From NCBI GenBank assembly GCA_905181635.1, contig CAJIYM010000003.1:289996-353995 (forward strand): a DNA stretch of 64,000 nucleotides, in the 5' to 3' direction. The position numbers and the translations under genes were made by a program. How positions within the stretch are numbered: the stretch's first letter is position 1; every line of letters starts with the position of its first letter. The notes below the pieces were generated by a model. The model was not told the DNA's origin and ran no database searches. It saw only the letters and a program-made list of their open reading frames with translations. The stretch is from an uncultured Flavobacteriales bacterium (GTDB taxonomy: Bacteria; Bacteroidota; Bacteroidia; Flavobacteriales; BACL11). Positions 19,008 to 29,343 of this stretch are shown piece by piece.

Positions 19008-19688
19008 ATGACAATTAAAAAATTACATCTAAATTCAAAATGGAAAGCTTTTTTGAAGCAGGAACTAAATTCAAATAACTTTCAAGATATTATAAGTACT
19101 TTAGTAATTGAAAGAAAAAAATACTCTATTTTTCCTAAAAATGATGAAATTTTTAATGCATTCAATTTCACATTGCCTAGCGATATTAAAGTTGTGATTT
19201 TAGGTCAAGATCCTTATCATGGAAAAAGACAAGCACATGGGCTTGCATTTTCAGTACCTAATGGCATAAAAATACCACCCTCTCTTAGGAATATATTTAA
19301 AGAATTACAAAGAGACTTAAATTATCCTATCTCGTGCAATGGAAACCTAGATTCTTGGGCAAATCAAGGGGTACTAATGCTGAATTCTTCACTAACTGTC
19401 AGAGAGAAAATTGCTGGTTCTCACCAAAAAATAGGTTGGGGGCTATTTACAGATAGTGTAATTAAAAAAATATCAGATAAAAAGGAAGGAATCATTTTTT
19501 TACTTTGGGGTGCCTTTGCTCAAAAAAAGTCAGAATTAATTGATCCAAAGAAACATCATATTTTAATTACCTCTCATCCCTCCCCTTTTTCGGCATATAG
19601 AGGTTTTTTAGGATCTAATCACTTTTCAAAAACAAATAAAATACTTTTAAAAAACAATCAACAGCCTATAAATTGGGAATTATGTTAA
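19008..19688 (+). CDS. ung: Uracil-DNA glycosylase
   Basis: A 226-residue family 1 enzyme that removes uracil from DNA for base-excision repair. The catalytic motif GQDPYHGKRQAHGLAFSVP (about 65-83) includes the water-activating Asp. LLWGAFAQKK and the DNA-intercalation loop HPSPFSAYRG (about 189-198) with its catalytic His are intact. It opens a plus-strand run of genes and overlaps the L,D-transpeptidase start by 7 bases. Confidence 0.97.
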   Translation: MTIKKLHLNSKWKAFLKQELNSNNFQDIISTLVIERKKYSIFPKNDEIFNAFNFTLPSDIKVVILGQDPYHGKRQAHGLAFSVPNGIKIPPSLRNIFKELQRDLNYPISCNGNLDSWANQGVLMLNSSLTVREKIAGSHQKIGWGLFTDSVIKKISDKKEGIIFLLWGAFAQKKSELIDPKKHHILITSHPSPFSAYRGFLGSNHFSKTNKILLKNNQQPINWELC

Positions 19689-20272
19689 GAACCATTGCTG
19701 TTATCATAATTAGTCTCTCAGGACTAAACGCAACAGCTCAAAATTCAATAATTGAGCGAGTTAACAATTATTTAAATAGTAAAAACGCTTTCGCTGATGA
19801 AGTAATCTATGTGTCCATCAAAAAACAAAAGCTCTACCACATACTACTTGATAGAATTATTAAAGAATATACTATTTCAAGTTCAGTACACGGAGCAGGA
19901 AGTATGGCAGGTAGTAACAAAACACCAACGGGGCTACACAGCATAAAGGAGAAATATGGTGAAAAAACACCATTAAATGGTATAATGATAGCAAGAGTAT
20001 TTCATGGCAATATAGCAACCATATATAATGATGAAACAAAAAGCAAAACTGATGACATCACAAGTAGAATATTATGGCTAGAGGGCTTGGAAAAAGGAAG
20101 TAATAAAGGCAAAGGAATTGATTCCTATAATAGATACATTTACATACACGGAACATCAGAAGAGGGAAGGTTAGGGAAACCTGCATCACATGGTTGTATA
20201 AGAATGAAAAATAAAGAAGTGATTGATTTGTATAAGCTATTAGAAGTTGGTACTTTAGTCCTCATTTTATAA
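19682..20272 (+). CDS. L,D-transpeptidase family (YkuD) protein
   Basis: A protein of about 196 residues with a signal peptide (MLRTIAVIIISLSGLNATAQ). The YkuD domain has YIHGTSEEGRLGKPASHGCIRM, where the SHGC Cys is the nucleophile and the first His is conserved. Such enzymes cross-link peptidoglycan stems or attach proteins to them, and some only cut. It is small and close to the murein-trimming type. The ATG at 19682 is chosen over the TTG at 19673. It overlaps ung by 7 bases. Confidence 0.85.
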   Translation: MLRTIAVIIISLSGLNATAQNSIIERVNNYLNSKNAFADEVIYVSIKKQKLYHILLDRIIKEYTISSSVHGAGSMAGSNKTPTGLHSIKEKYGEKTPLNGIMIARVFHGNIATIYNDETKSKTDDITSRILWLEGLEKGSNKGKGIDSYNRYIYIHGTSEEGRLGKPASHGCIRMKNKEVIDLYKLLEVGTLVLIL

Positions 20273-20287
20273 TTCAAAAAAATACTT

Positions 20288-21466
20288 ATGGAATATCTAT
20301 TTTTAATCGTATTAATTGCTGGTTTTGCGTTAATTTATTTTAAAAAAGAATCTACTAACGAAGATAATTTTGAGGAAGATAGAAAAAGAATTTTAGAATT
20401 AGAAAAATCGCTTGCGACCAAAGAAAATGAGGTGAAACAACAACAACAAAACATTGATATTGCTAATGCCAAAACTACTGCTTTTGAACAAATAAAAAAT
20501 GAGAATGCTATAATCAAAGAGAGAATTTCTAATATCGAGCAAGAAAGAAATAATCTTAAAAATGATAATATCTATCTCAAAAAAGAAGAAGAAAACAGAA
20601 ATGAAACGCTAAGAAAATCAATTGAATCAACTAATACCTTACAAGAAAGTTTAACCAAAGAAAAAGAAAGGCTTAATGACGACAGGGTAAAAGAAACAGA
20701 AATTAGACTAGAAAAAATGAAATGGACGTGGGGAGAGCATGAAAAAGAGGTTGAAAATCATCTACAACTTATTTGCCGCAACCATGTCATCAAATACATT
20801 AGTCAAGAGGATTTTCCACATTCAAGAAACAAGCCTGATAATTCTATAGAAATAATGGACCAACTTATTATTTTTGACGCCAAGAGCCCCGCGAATGATG
20901 ACTTAAGTAATTTTCCTAAATATATAAAGCTTCAAACAGAAAGCCTGAAAAAATATGCAAAACATGATGATGTAAAAAAGGATTTATTTTTAGTTATTCC
21001 TTCTAATACAGTGCAAGTCATTAATCAGTTTACCTACAACATTGGTGATTATAATGTATATATAATTACTAAAGATGCTTTAGAGCCAATCATCCTAAGT
21101 TTAAAAAAAATAGAGGAATACGAATTTGCTGACAAACTAAGTCCTGAAGAAAGAGATAATGTATGCAGGATTATTGGGAAATTTGCTCATACTACAAAAA
21201 GAAGGATACAAATTGACCAATTCTTTGCAGGGGAATTTTTGGATACTCTCAATAAAGCAGGAACACAATTACCAAGAGAAATTTTGGAGAGTGTTATTCA
21301 GTTTGAAAATGCTGAAAAACTCAATCCTCCAATGGAAAAACGAAAAAAACAGATTTTAACAAACGATTTAAAAGTTAAATCAGAAGAAATTAAAAAAGAA
21401 ATAGAACTCAGAAATATCCCTGAGATTACCACTCAAATTGAGTTTAAAAAAGATCACAATGCATAA
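20288..21466 (+). CDS. rmuC: RmuC family DNA recombination protein
   Basis: A 392-residue protein with one N-terminal membrane helix (about 2-18) and a charged coiled coil (about 25-130). The RmuC nuclease-like domain follows (about 140-330), with WGEHEKEVENHL and QLIIFDAKSPANDDLSNF, where the D-AK acidic/basic pair resembles a PD-(D/E)xK site. RmuC limits inversions at short inverted repeats in E. coli. It ends overlapping rlmB by 8 bases, so the two are translationally coupled. Confidence 0.9.
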   Translation: MEYLFLIVLIAGFALIYFKKESTNEDNFEEDRKRILELEKSLATKENEVKQQQQNIDIANAKTTAFEQIKNENAIIKERISNIEQERNNLKNDNIYLKKEEENRNETLRKSIESTNTLQESLTKEKERLNDDRVKETEIRLEKMKWTWGEHEKEVENHLQLICRNHVIKYISQEDFPHSRNKPDNSIEIMDQLIIFDAKSPANDDLSNFPKYIKLQTESLKKYAKHDDVKKDLFLVIPSNTVQVINQFTYNIGDYNVYIITKDALEPIILSLKKIEEYEFADKLSPEERDNVCRIIGKFAHTTKRRIQIDQFFAGEFLDTLNKAGTQLPREILESVIQFENAEKLNPPMEKRKKQILTNDLKVKSEEIKKEIELRNIPEITTQIEFKKDHNA

Positions 21467-22202
21467 CACAGAAGAAAAAAATTACATCTTTGGTATACGT
21501 GCCATAATTGAAGCGATAGAAGCAGGAAAAACAATTGATAAATTATTTATCCAAAAAGGATTACATAACGATTTGTTTGCAGAACTCTGGAAATTGGTAC
21601 GCGAAAAGAGAATAAACTATAAGCATGTTCCTTTAGAAAAAATTAATCGATTGACTAGGAAAAATCATCAGGGAGTTTTCGCGTTCATATCTCCTATCGA
21701 CTTTCATAATATTGAGGATGTAATCCCTAAACTCTATGAAGAAGGAAAAAATCCATTAGTATTGGTGCTGGATAGAATTACGGATGTGAGAAATTTTGGA
21801 GCTATTGCACGTACAGCAGAATGTGCAGGTGTGGATACTATATTAATTCCTGAACAAAATGCTGCTGCTATTAATGCTGACGCTATAAAAACTTCAGCTG
21901 GTGCCTTACACAAGGTTACTGTTTGCCGAACTTGGAATTTGAAGTTGGCCTTACAATTCATGAAAGAAAGTGGTGTACAATTAATTGGGTGTACTGAAAA
22001 GACACAGGATAATATGTACAAAGCGGATTATACGACACCCACTGCTATCATTATAGGCTCAGAAGAAGATGGTGTTTCTCCTGAATTTCTAAAAATGTGT
22101 GATTCTAGGGCAAAAATACCTATGAACGGGAAAATTGCTTCCTTGAATGTTTCAGTTGCTACTGGTGTTATTTTGTATGAAGCGTTAAGGCAGAGAGGAT
22201 AA
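21459..22202 (+). CDS. rlmB: 23S rRNA (guanosine-2'-O-)-methyltransferase RlmB, TrmH family
   Basis: A 247-residue SPOUT methyltransferase. The N-terminal substrate-binding domain covers about 1-75 (YIFGIRAIIEAIEAGK). The knot domain has the three TrmH motifs: NFGAIARTAECAGVD, GSEEDGVSPEFLKMCD and the C-terminal SLNVSVATGVILYEALRQR. RlmB methylates a guanosine of the 23S peptidyl-transferase region; the exact position in this organism is inferred from the family. The start at 21459 is chosen because it gives the usual short N terminus. Confidence 0.92.
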   Translation: MHNTEEKNYIFGIRAIIEAIEAGKTIDKLFIQKGLHNDLFAELWKLVREKRINYKHVPLEKINRLTRKNHQGVFAFISPIDFHNIEDVIPKLYEEGKNPLVLVLDRITDVRNFGAIARTAECAGVDTILIPEQNAAAINADAIKTSAGALHKVTVCRTWNLKLALQFMKESGVQLIGCTEKTQDNMYKADYTTPTAIIIGSEEDGVSPEFLKMCDSRAKIPMNGKIASLNVSVATGVILYEALRQRG

Positions 22203-22232
22203 AATGAGTCTTGACTATCTTAGAAAGCAATT

Positions 22233-22955
22233 ATGAGTTGGTTTACAAACTGGTTCGACTCCCCCCATTATCATACTCTGTATAAAAATAGAGATGAAAA
22301 AGAAGCACAAATTTTTATTGATAATTTAATTGACTATTTACAAATACCAAAAGGAAGTAAGCTTATAGATATAGCTTGCGGCAAAGGAAGACATGCTAAA
22401 TACTTCAATAAAAAAGGAATGAATGTGGTTGGTATTGATTTATCTTTAAATAGTATAAATACTGCTAAAAAGGATGAAAATAAAAATTTAATATTTTCAG
22501 TACACGATATGCGTGAGAATTATCAGAAGAATTCCTTTGATGTTGTTACTAATCTATTTACTTCTTTTGGTTATTTTGACAATAATAAAGATGAGCAAAA
22601 AGCTATTAATGCTATGGCTAGTAATCTGAAAAAAAAAGGTTTACTTATTATTGATTTTATGAATGTAAAAAAAGTAATTTCCAATCTAGTGCTAAATGAA
22701 AAAAAAAATATTGACTGTATACAGTTTGATATCACAAGGCAATTAAAAAAAGGATATATTCTGAAGGACATTCACATTACTGATCAAGAAGAACAGCTAC
22801 AATTTCAAGAAAAAGTAAAAGCAATTACATTAGCTGAATATTCTGAATTTATCACTAATGCAGGACTAAAAATAATTAATATATTTGGCAATTATAAATT
22901 GGATAATTTTGATGAAACAATTTCTGATCGTTTAATACTAATTTGCAAGAAATGA
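22233..22955 (+). CDS. Class I SAM-dependent methyltransferase
   Basis: A 240-residue Rossmann-fold methyltransferase. Motif I is LIDIACGKGRHAKYF (about 44-58), followed by the acidic strand end VVGIDLS and a DVVTNLFTSFGYF motif. The substrate cannot be told. The opening MSWFTNWFDSPHYHTLYKNRD is typical of a flavobacterial family whose substrate is, to my knowledge, unknown. It overlaps the ZIP transporter start in ATGA, so both are one operon. Confidence 0.85.
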   Translation: MSWFTNWFDSPHYHTLYKNRDEKEAQIFIDNLIDYLQIPKGSKLIDIACGKGRHAKYFNKKGMNVVGIDLSLNSINTAKKDENKNLIFSVHDMRENYQKNSFDVVTNLFTSFGYFDNNKDEQKAINAMASNLKKKGLLIIDFMNVKKVISNLVLNEKKNIDCIQFDITRQLKKGYILKDIHITDQEEQLQFQEKVKAITLAEYSEFITNAGLKIINIFGNYKLDNFDETISDRLILICKK

Positions 22956-23644
22956 ATTTAACAACACTAGGATTATTATTTGCTTCCGTAATTGCGGGTG
23001 CAATTGTAGTTGAAATCTTTAAACCAAAGAAAAGTAAAAACATACAATTACTACTTACTTTTAGTGGAGCATATTTATTAGCCGTAAGTGTAATGCACTT
23101 ATTACCTGAGCTGTTCGAACACAACACAACACAACATATCGGATTATACATTTTAGGTGGTTTTCTAATCCAGATTTTGCTAGAATATTTTTCACAAGGA
23201 ATAGAACATGGGCACTTCCACAAAAGCAATGTAATTCCTTTTTCTGTACTGATTAGTCTTTGTCTACATGCTTTACTTGAAGGAGTGCCTTTAGGTGGGC
23301 ATTTAAACCATCACGCCCATAATGCCTTACTTACAGGAATCGTTTTACATAAAATGCCAGTTGCTATTGTACTTATGACTTTCTTTTTACAGAGTAATAT
23401 TTCAAAACAAAAAGCCTATTTCTATTTGCTGCTTTTTGCATTGATGGCCCCAATAGGAGTTTTTGCTGGAAGTTTTTTTACAACTCTAGCAAATTATCAC
23501 AATGAAATTATGGCTATGGTTATTGGTATATTTTTACATATTTCAACTACTATTCTTTTTGAAAGTAGTGATGGTCATAAATTCAGTTCTCAAAAGATTT
23601 TAGCCATAATTTTTGGTGCAATTATAGTTATGTTGAGTCTTTAA
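22952..23644 (+). CDS. ZIP family divalent metal transporter
   Basis: A 230-residue membrane protein with about eight hydrophobic helices. The metal-site helices are recognisable: HALLEGVPLGGHLNHHAH and VLHKMPVAIVLM carry the conserved His, Glu and Pro residues of ZIP helices IV and V. A His-rich loop (EHGHFHK) precedes them. It imports zinc or a related divalent cation. The ATG at 22952 overlaps the upstream stop, so it is preferred over the TTG at 22943. The following ATPase gene starts one base after its stop. Confidence 0.88.
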   Translation: MNLTTLGLLFASVIAGAIVVEIFKPKKSKNIQLLLTFSGAYLLAVSVMHLLPELFEHNTTQHIGLYILGGFLIQILLEYFSQGIEHGHFHKSNVIPFSVLISLCLHALLEGVPLGGHLNHHAHNALLTGIVLHKMPVAIVLMTFFLQSNISKQKAYFYLLLFALMAPIGVFAGSFFTTLANYHNEIMAMVIGIFLHISTTILFESSDGHKFSSQKILAIIFGAIIVMLSL

Positions 23645-23645
23645 A

Positions 23646-24173
23646 ATGAACCAAAAATACATAATCACTGGAGCTCCAGGGACTGGGAAAACAGCTATCA
23701 TTAATGCCCTTATACAGAAGGGCCACTCATGTGAAAAAGAAATATCAAGAGAGATTATTGCAGAGCAAATAATTATTGGAGGGGATATACTACCCTGGGA
23801 AAATCAAATTGCTTTTGAAAACCATATTGCTAACTTGCGTAAACAACAATACTTAAACAGTTCAGAAGATAAAAATTATTTTTTCGACAGAAGCAGTATT
23901 GATTGTATTGCTTATTTAAAAGCAAATAAATTAGGAGTAACAAGTGAAATCACTCAAATTATAAATCAATGTATTTTTAACAAAAAAGTATTTATTACTC
24001 CATTTTGGGAAGAAATATACATTAATGATGGTGAAAGAATGGAGGATATAAAAGCAGCTCTTAATATTGAAAACTCAATAATTGAAACTTATAAATCTCT
24101 TGGCTATACTTTAGTTCAAGTCCCCAAACTATCCGTAAGCGAAAGAATCAATTTTATTCTCTCAAATATTTAA
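23646..24173 (+). CDS. Small AAA-type ATP/GTP-binding protein
   Basis: A 175-residue P-loop protein. Walker A is GAPGTGKTA (about 9-17). FFDRSSIDCIAYL (about 79-91) is a Walker B-like strand with the DRS motif. The size and motifs fit the AAA_28 group of small kinase-like ATPases whose substrates are mostly unknown. It is the last member of the short operon with the methyltransferase and ZIP genes. Confidence 0.8.
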   Translation: MNQKYIITGAPGTGKTAIINALIQKGHSCEKEISREIIAEQIIIGGDILPWENQIAFENHIANLRKQQYLNSSEDKNYFFDRSSIDCIAYLKANKLGVTSEITQIINQCIFNKKVFITPFWEEIYINDGERMEDIKAALNIENSIIETYKSLGYTLVQVPKLSVSERINFILSNI

Positions 24174-24194
24174 TTATTATGCCTAAAATTATTC

Positions 24195-24202
24195 TACTTT
24201 TG
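24195..24202 (+). promoter_or_regulatory. -7 box for tpx
   Basis: TACTTTTG matches TAnnTTTG exactly, 29 bases before the tpx ATG. Confidence 0.5.
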
Positions 24203-24231
24203 CAAGTAATTTAACAATCAAAAAATATAAA

Positions 24232-24732
24232 ATGGCGAAAATTACATTAGGCAATAATCCAGCAAATACCTCTGGATATTTACCGAAAATTGGCGAGCAA
24301 GCAAAAGACTTTTGCTTAATTGGAAAAGACCTGGAAGAGGTGACCTTACATAATTTTCAAGGTGAAAGAATTATTATGAATATTTTTCCCGCTATTGACA
24401 CTGGAGTTTGCGGTACTTCAGTAAGAAAATTCAATATAAATGCAGCAAACCTTTCCAATACTAAAGTGCTTTGTATTTCGAAAGATTTACCTTTTTCTCA
24501 TAACAGATTTTGTGGAGCAGAAAATATTGAAAATGTTGTTACGTTATCTGATTTTGTATCAGGTGATTTTGGAAATAATTATGGACTTACAATATTAGAT
24601 GGGGCATTTGCTAACCTTCACTCTAGATGCATTATTGTACTTGATGAATCTCATAAAGTTATATACACTGAACAAGTTGATGAAATATCAACAGAACCAA
24701 ATTATGAAAAAGCAATAGCAGCATTAAATTAA
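24232..24732 (+). CDS. tpx: Thiol peroxidase
   Basis: A 166-residue 2-Cys peroxiredoxin of the Tpx family that reduces peroxides with thioredoxin. The peroxidatic Cys is in DTGVCGTSVRKFN (about 57-69) and the resolving Cys in HNRFCGAEN (about 91-99). There is no signal peptide, so it acts in the cytoplasm. The catalase-peroxidase gene katG lies 143 bases downstream in the same direction, forming a peroxide-defence pair. Confidence 0.94.
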   Translation: MAKITLGNNPANTSGYLPKIGEQAKDFCLIGKDLEEVTLHNFQGERIIMNIFPAIDTGVCGTSVRKFNINAANLSNTKVLCISKDLPFSHNRFCGAENIENVVTLSDFVSGDFGNNYGLTILDGAFANLHSRCIIVLDESHKVIYTEQVDEISTEPNYEKAIAALN

Positions 24733-24872
24733 CATTTATAAAAAATATACAATTAATTTTTTAGCAAATTATCAAAAAAGGGATCATAACTATTTAATAA
24801 ATAAACAGTTAAAATCTCAAAATATTTTATGCCAATTATAATAATATTGACTATTCTAAAAACAATAAATAA

Positions 24873-27083
<2,211 letters not shown>

Positions 27084-27110
27084 TTAAATCTAACTAAATA
27101 CACTTACAAG

Positions 27111-27136
27111 AAGCCTGCATTTTGCAGGCTTTTTTA
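27111..27136 (+). terminator. Rho-independent terminator of katG
   Basis: AAGCCTGCA and TGCAGGCTT pair closely around a three-base loop and are followed by a T tract. Confidence 0.9.
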
Positions 27137-27150
27137 TTACTTTTGATTTT

Positions 27151-27627
27151 ATGTTTAGAAGAAAAATTTTACGATTTGTACTCAATATTTTTCCACCCCT
27201 TTTCTTCAATCGGATTATACTAAAAAAAGTATCAGAAGATTATACTGAATTTAAAGTAGTTCTTAGAAAATCAATCCTAAACATGAACTTCCATAAAACT
27301 ATATTTGGAGGAACAATATTCTCCGCTTTCGACCCTTACTTTCCTACTATGTATTACAATATATTTCAGCAGAAAGATAGAAAATTAGAAATTTGGTTGA
27401 AAAGTGCAAATATAAAATACAAACGACCTGCTAATACTGACCTCCACCTTACCTTTAATGTAAGTACGGAAGATATAATAGAAGCTGAAAATGCTTTAAA
27501 TAAATTTGGGAAATTTGAAAAATGGCATTCAGTACAAGCCATTAACACTAAAGGAGTAATTTGTGCTGAAGCAGAAATGCTTGTTTATTTAAGAGATAAT
27601 GAAATTAAAAGTAAAGTTGGGTTTTAA
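27151..27627 (+). CDS. DUF4442 hot-dog fold protein
   Basis: A 158-residue protein. The central YKRPANTDLHLTFNVS and the FGGTIFSAFDPYFPTMYY segment fit the DUF4442 group of hot-dog fold proteins related to acyl-CoA thioesterases. The substrate is unknown. It starts just after the katG terminator and converges with ispF, sharing 4 bases at the stop codons. Confidence 0.78.
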   Translation: MFRRKILRFVLNIFPPLFFNRIILKKVSEDYTEFKVVLRKSILNMNFHKTIFGGTIFSAFDPYFPTMYYNIFQQKDRKLEIWLKSANIKYKRPANTDLHLTFNVSTEDIIEAENALNKFGKFEKWHSVQAINTKGVICAEAEMLVYLRDNEIKSKVGF

Positions 27628-28103
27628 ATCTTATTAATCAAAACTGTTGCATATGCTGAAACACCCTCTTCCCTTCCGACAAAGCTTAACTTTTCTGTTG
27701 TAGTTGCTTTTATAGAAACTTGATCAATATCAATATCCATACAAATAGCTAAAACTTTTTTCATTTCTGGAATATAGGGGCCTATTTTTGGTTTTTGCAA
27801 ACAAATAGTTGAATCAATATTGCCAATTTCATATCCTTGATTTCGAACCAAAAGCATTACTTCTTTTAGTAAAATTTTACTATCAATTCCTTTATACTCA
27901 GCTGCAGTATCAGGGAAATGTTTTCCTATATCGCCTAGATTAGCTGCCCCTAAAAGCGCATCACAAATAGTGTGAATTAAAACATCAGCATCAGAATGAC
28001 CAAGACCTCCTTTAGTGTGAGGGACAATTATCCCTCCTAACCAAAAGTCTAAACCAACTTTTAACTGATGTACATCAAAACCGAAACCTACTCTAAAACT
28101 CAT
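27624..28103 (-). CDS. ispF: 2-C-methyl-D-erythritol 2,4-cyclodiphosphate synthase
   Basis: A 159-residue MEP-pathway enzyme that cyclises CDP-methylerythritol phosphate on the way to isoprenoids. Metal-binding and substrate motifs are GFGFDVHQL (about 6-14), LGHSDADVLIHTICDALLGA (about 34-53) and IGKHFPDT. It lies 2 bases after the porV stop, so it is probably the last gene of a porU-porV-ispF transcript or of porV-ispF alone. Confidence 0.96.
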   Translation of the reverse strand: MSFRVGFGFDVHQLKVGLDFWLGGIIVPHTKGGLGHSDADVLIHTICDALLGAANLGDIGKHFPDTAAEYKGIDSKILLKEVMLLVRNQGYEIGNIDSTICLQKPKIGPYIPEMKKVLAICMDIDIDQVSIKATTTEKLSFVGREEGVSAYATVLINKI

Positions 28104-28105
28104 AA

Positions 28106-29287
28106 TTAGCTTTCTCTAATTGCCCCAAAGTCAAACACTAATGTAAAGCGCATAGTGTTTGCTAAAGGATTATTACCATTAATTGAACGACTAGCATTTA
28201 TTAAGTACGAAAAATCAAGTGCAAAAACATTATACTTAACTCCTGAACCAAAAGTAAAGAACTTTCTACCTCCCTTGGTATCATGTTCAAAAAAGTAACC
28301 TGCTCGTATTGCAAACTGATTAGCATACCAATATTCTGTTCCTATAGAATAATTAATTTCACGAAACTCCTCTTTTGCTCCTCCAGGTGCATCCGAAAAA
28401 GATTGAAATATACCACTTACTACAGATACCTCAGGATCCATACCTTCAACAATCTCCCTATCCCCCCCAGTCCCTTCATATATCGGAGGAGTTGGCACCA
28501 GTAATTTATTAACATCAAAGGCAAAAGACATTTTATTGTAGTCGTCAAATTCTGTACCTATTGCTGTTCCTAATCTTAAGTTAATGGGAATAAAATCCTG
28601 AACTGCCGTTTCAGTGTAAGAGATTTTACTACCAATATTTGATATATTACCTCCAATTGCTAAGTCAACATCTTTCCCTGCTATTCTGATAGGCTTTGTA
28701 TAATAACCTGAAATATCAGCAGCTATTGATTGCCCTGCAACTGTAGGAATCCCTCCTGCTGATTGCCCTCCTGTCAAGTTAGAATAAATATATCTACCTG
28801 AAATAGCCAAAGAAAAATCATCAGAGAGTTTACGAGAATATGAAGTACCTAAAGCAAATTCACTTGGCTTATATTGCCCTATTGTAGTTCCCAAAATATC
28901 GGTAAAAGTAATATCTCCAAGTGAAAAATAACGCAATTCCAAGCCAATAGATTCATTATCATTCAACTTCTTGTATCCAGCTAAATACGATAAGTTAATA
29001 TCTGGAACAAGTGCTCTAAGCCAGGGAACATAAGACATAGAGAAACCCATATCGTCATCAACAAAAGCTAATTTTGCAGGATTCCAATGCAATGAATTTG
29101 CATCAGGAGTAGTAGCAACACCAACATCACCCATAGCTCCTGATTTTGAATCAGGGGAAATTAGTAAAAATGGAACGGCCGTAGTAATGGTGTTTAAACC
29201 TCCTGTTAATTGATCATAAGATGGAGTCTGGGCAAAACCATTAAAGGCAAGTGATAATACACAAATTATTCCTGTTATTTTCTTCAT
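28106..29287 (-). CDS. porV: Type IX secretion outer membrane protein PorV (LptO)
   Basis: A 393-residue FadL-like beta-barrel with a signal peptide ending NGFAQ (about 1-19). Early barrel signatures are SGAMGDVGVATTPDANSLHWNPAKLAF. PorV collects secreted proteins from the type IX translocon by their C-terminal domains and passes them to the sortase PorU. Its neighbours fit: porU upstream on the same strand, gldJ on the other side. A promoter of Bacteroidota type sits in the 56-base gap to porU, so porV can be expressed on its own. Confidence 0.92.
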   Translation of the reverse strand: MKKITGIICVLSLAFNGFAQTPSYDQLTGGLNTITTAVPFLLISPDSKSGAMGDVGVATTPDANSLHWNPAKLAFVDDDMGFSMSYVPWLRALVPDINLSYLAGYKKLNDNESIGLELRYFSLGDITFTDILGTTIGQYKPSEFALGTSYSRKLSDDFSLAISGRYIYSNLTGGQSAGGIPTVAGQSIAADISGYYTKPIRIAGKDVDLAIGGNISNIGSKISYTETAVQDFIPINLRLGTAIGTEFDDYNKMSFAFDVNKLLVPTPPIYEGTGGDREIVEGMDPEVSVVSGIFQSFSDAPGGAKEEFREINYSIGTEYWYANQFAIRAGYFFEHDTKGGRKFFTFGSGVKYNVFALDFSYLINASRSINGNNPLANTMRFTLVFDFGAIRES

Positions 29288-29304
29288 TTATTAAATTTAG
29301 TTTG

Positions 29305-29335
29305 CAAACATACTTTATTTTTCACTAGACTTCAA
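29305..29335 (-). promoter_or_regulatory. Promoter of porV
   Basis: On the minus strand TTG (29335-29333) is followed after 20 bases by TATGTTTG (29312-29305). This matches the Bacteroidota -33/-7 pattern. The -7 box ends 17 bases before the porV ATG. Confidence 0.6.
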
Positions 29336-29343
29336 CGAATCTT

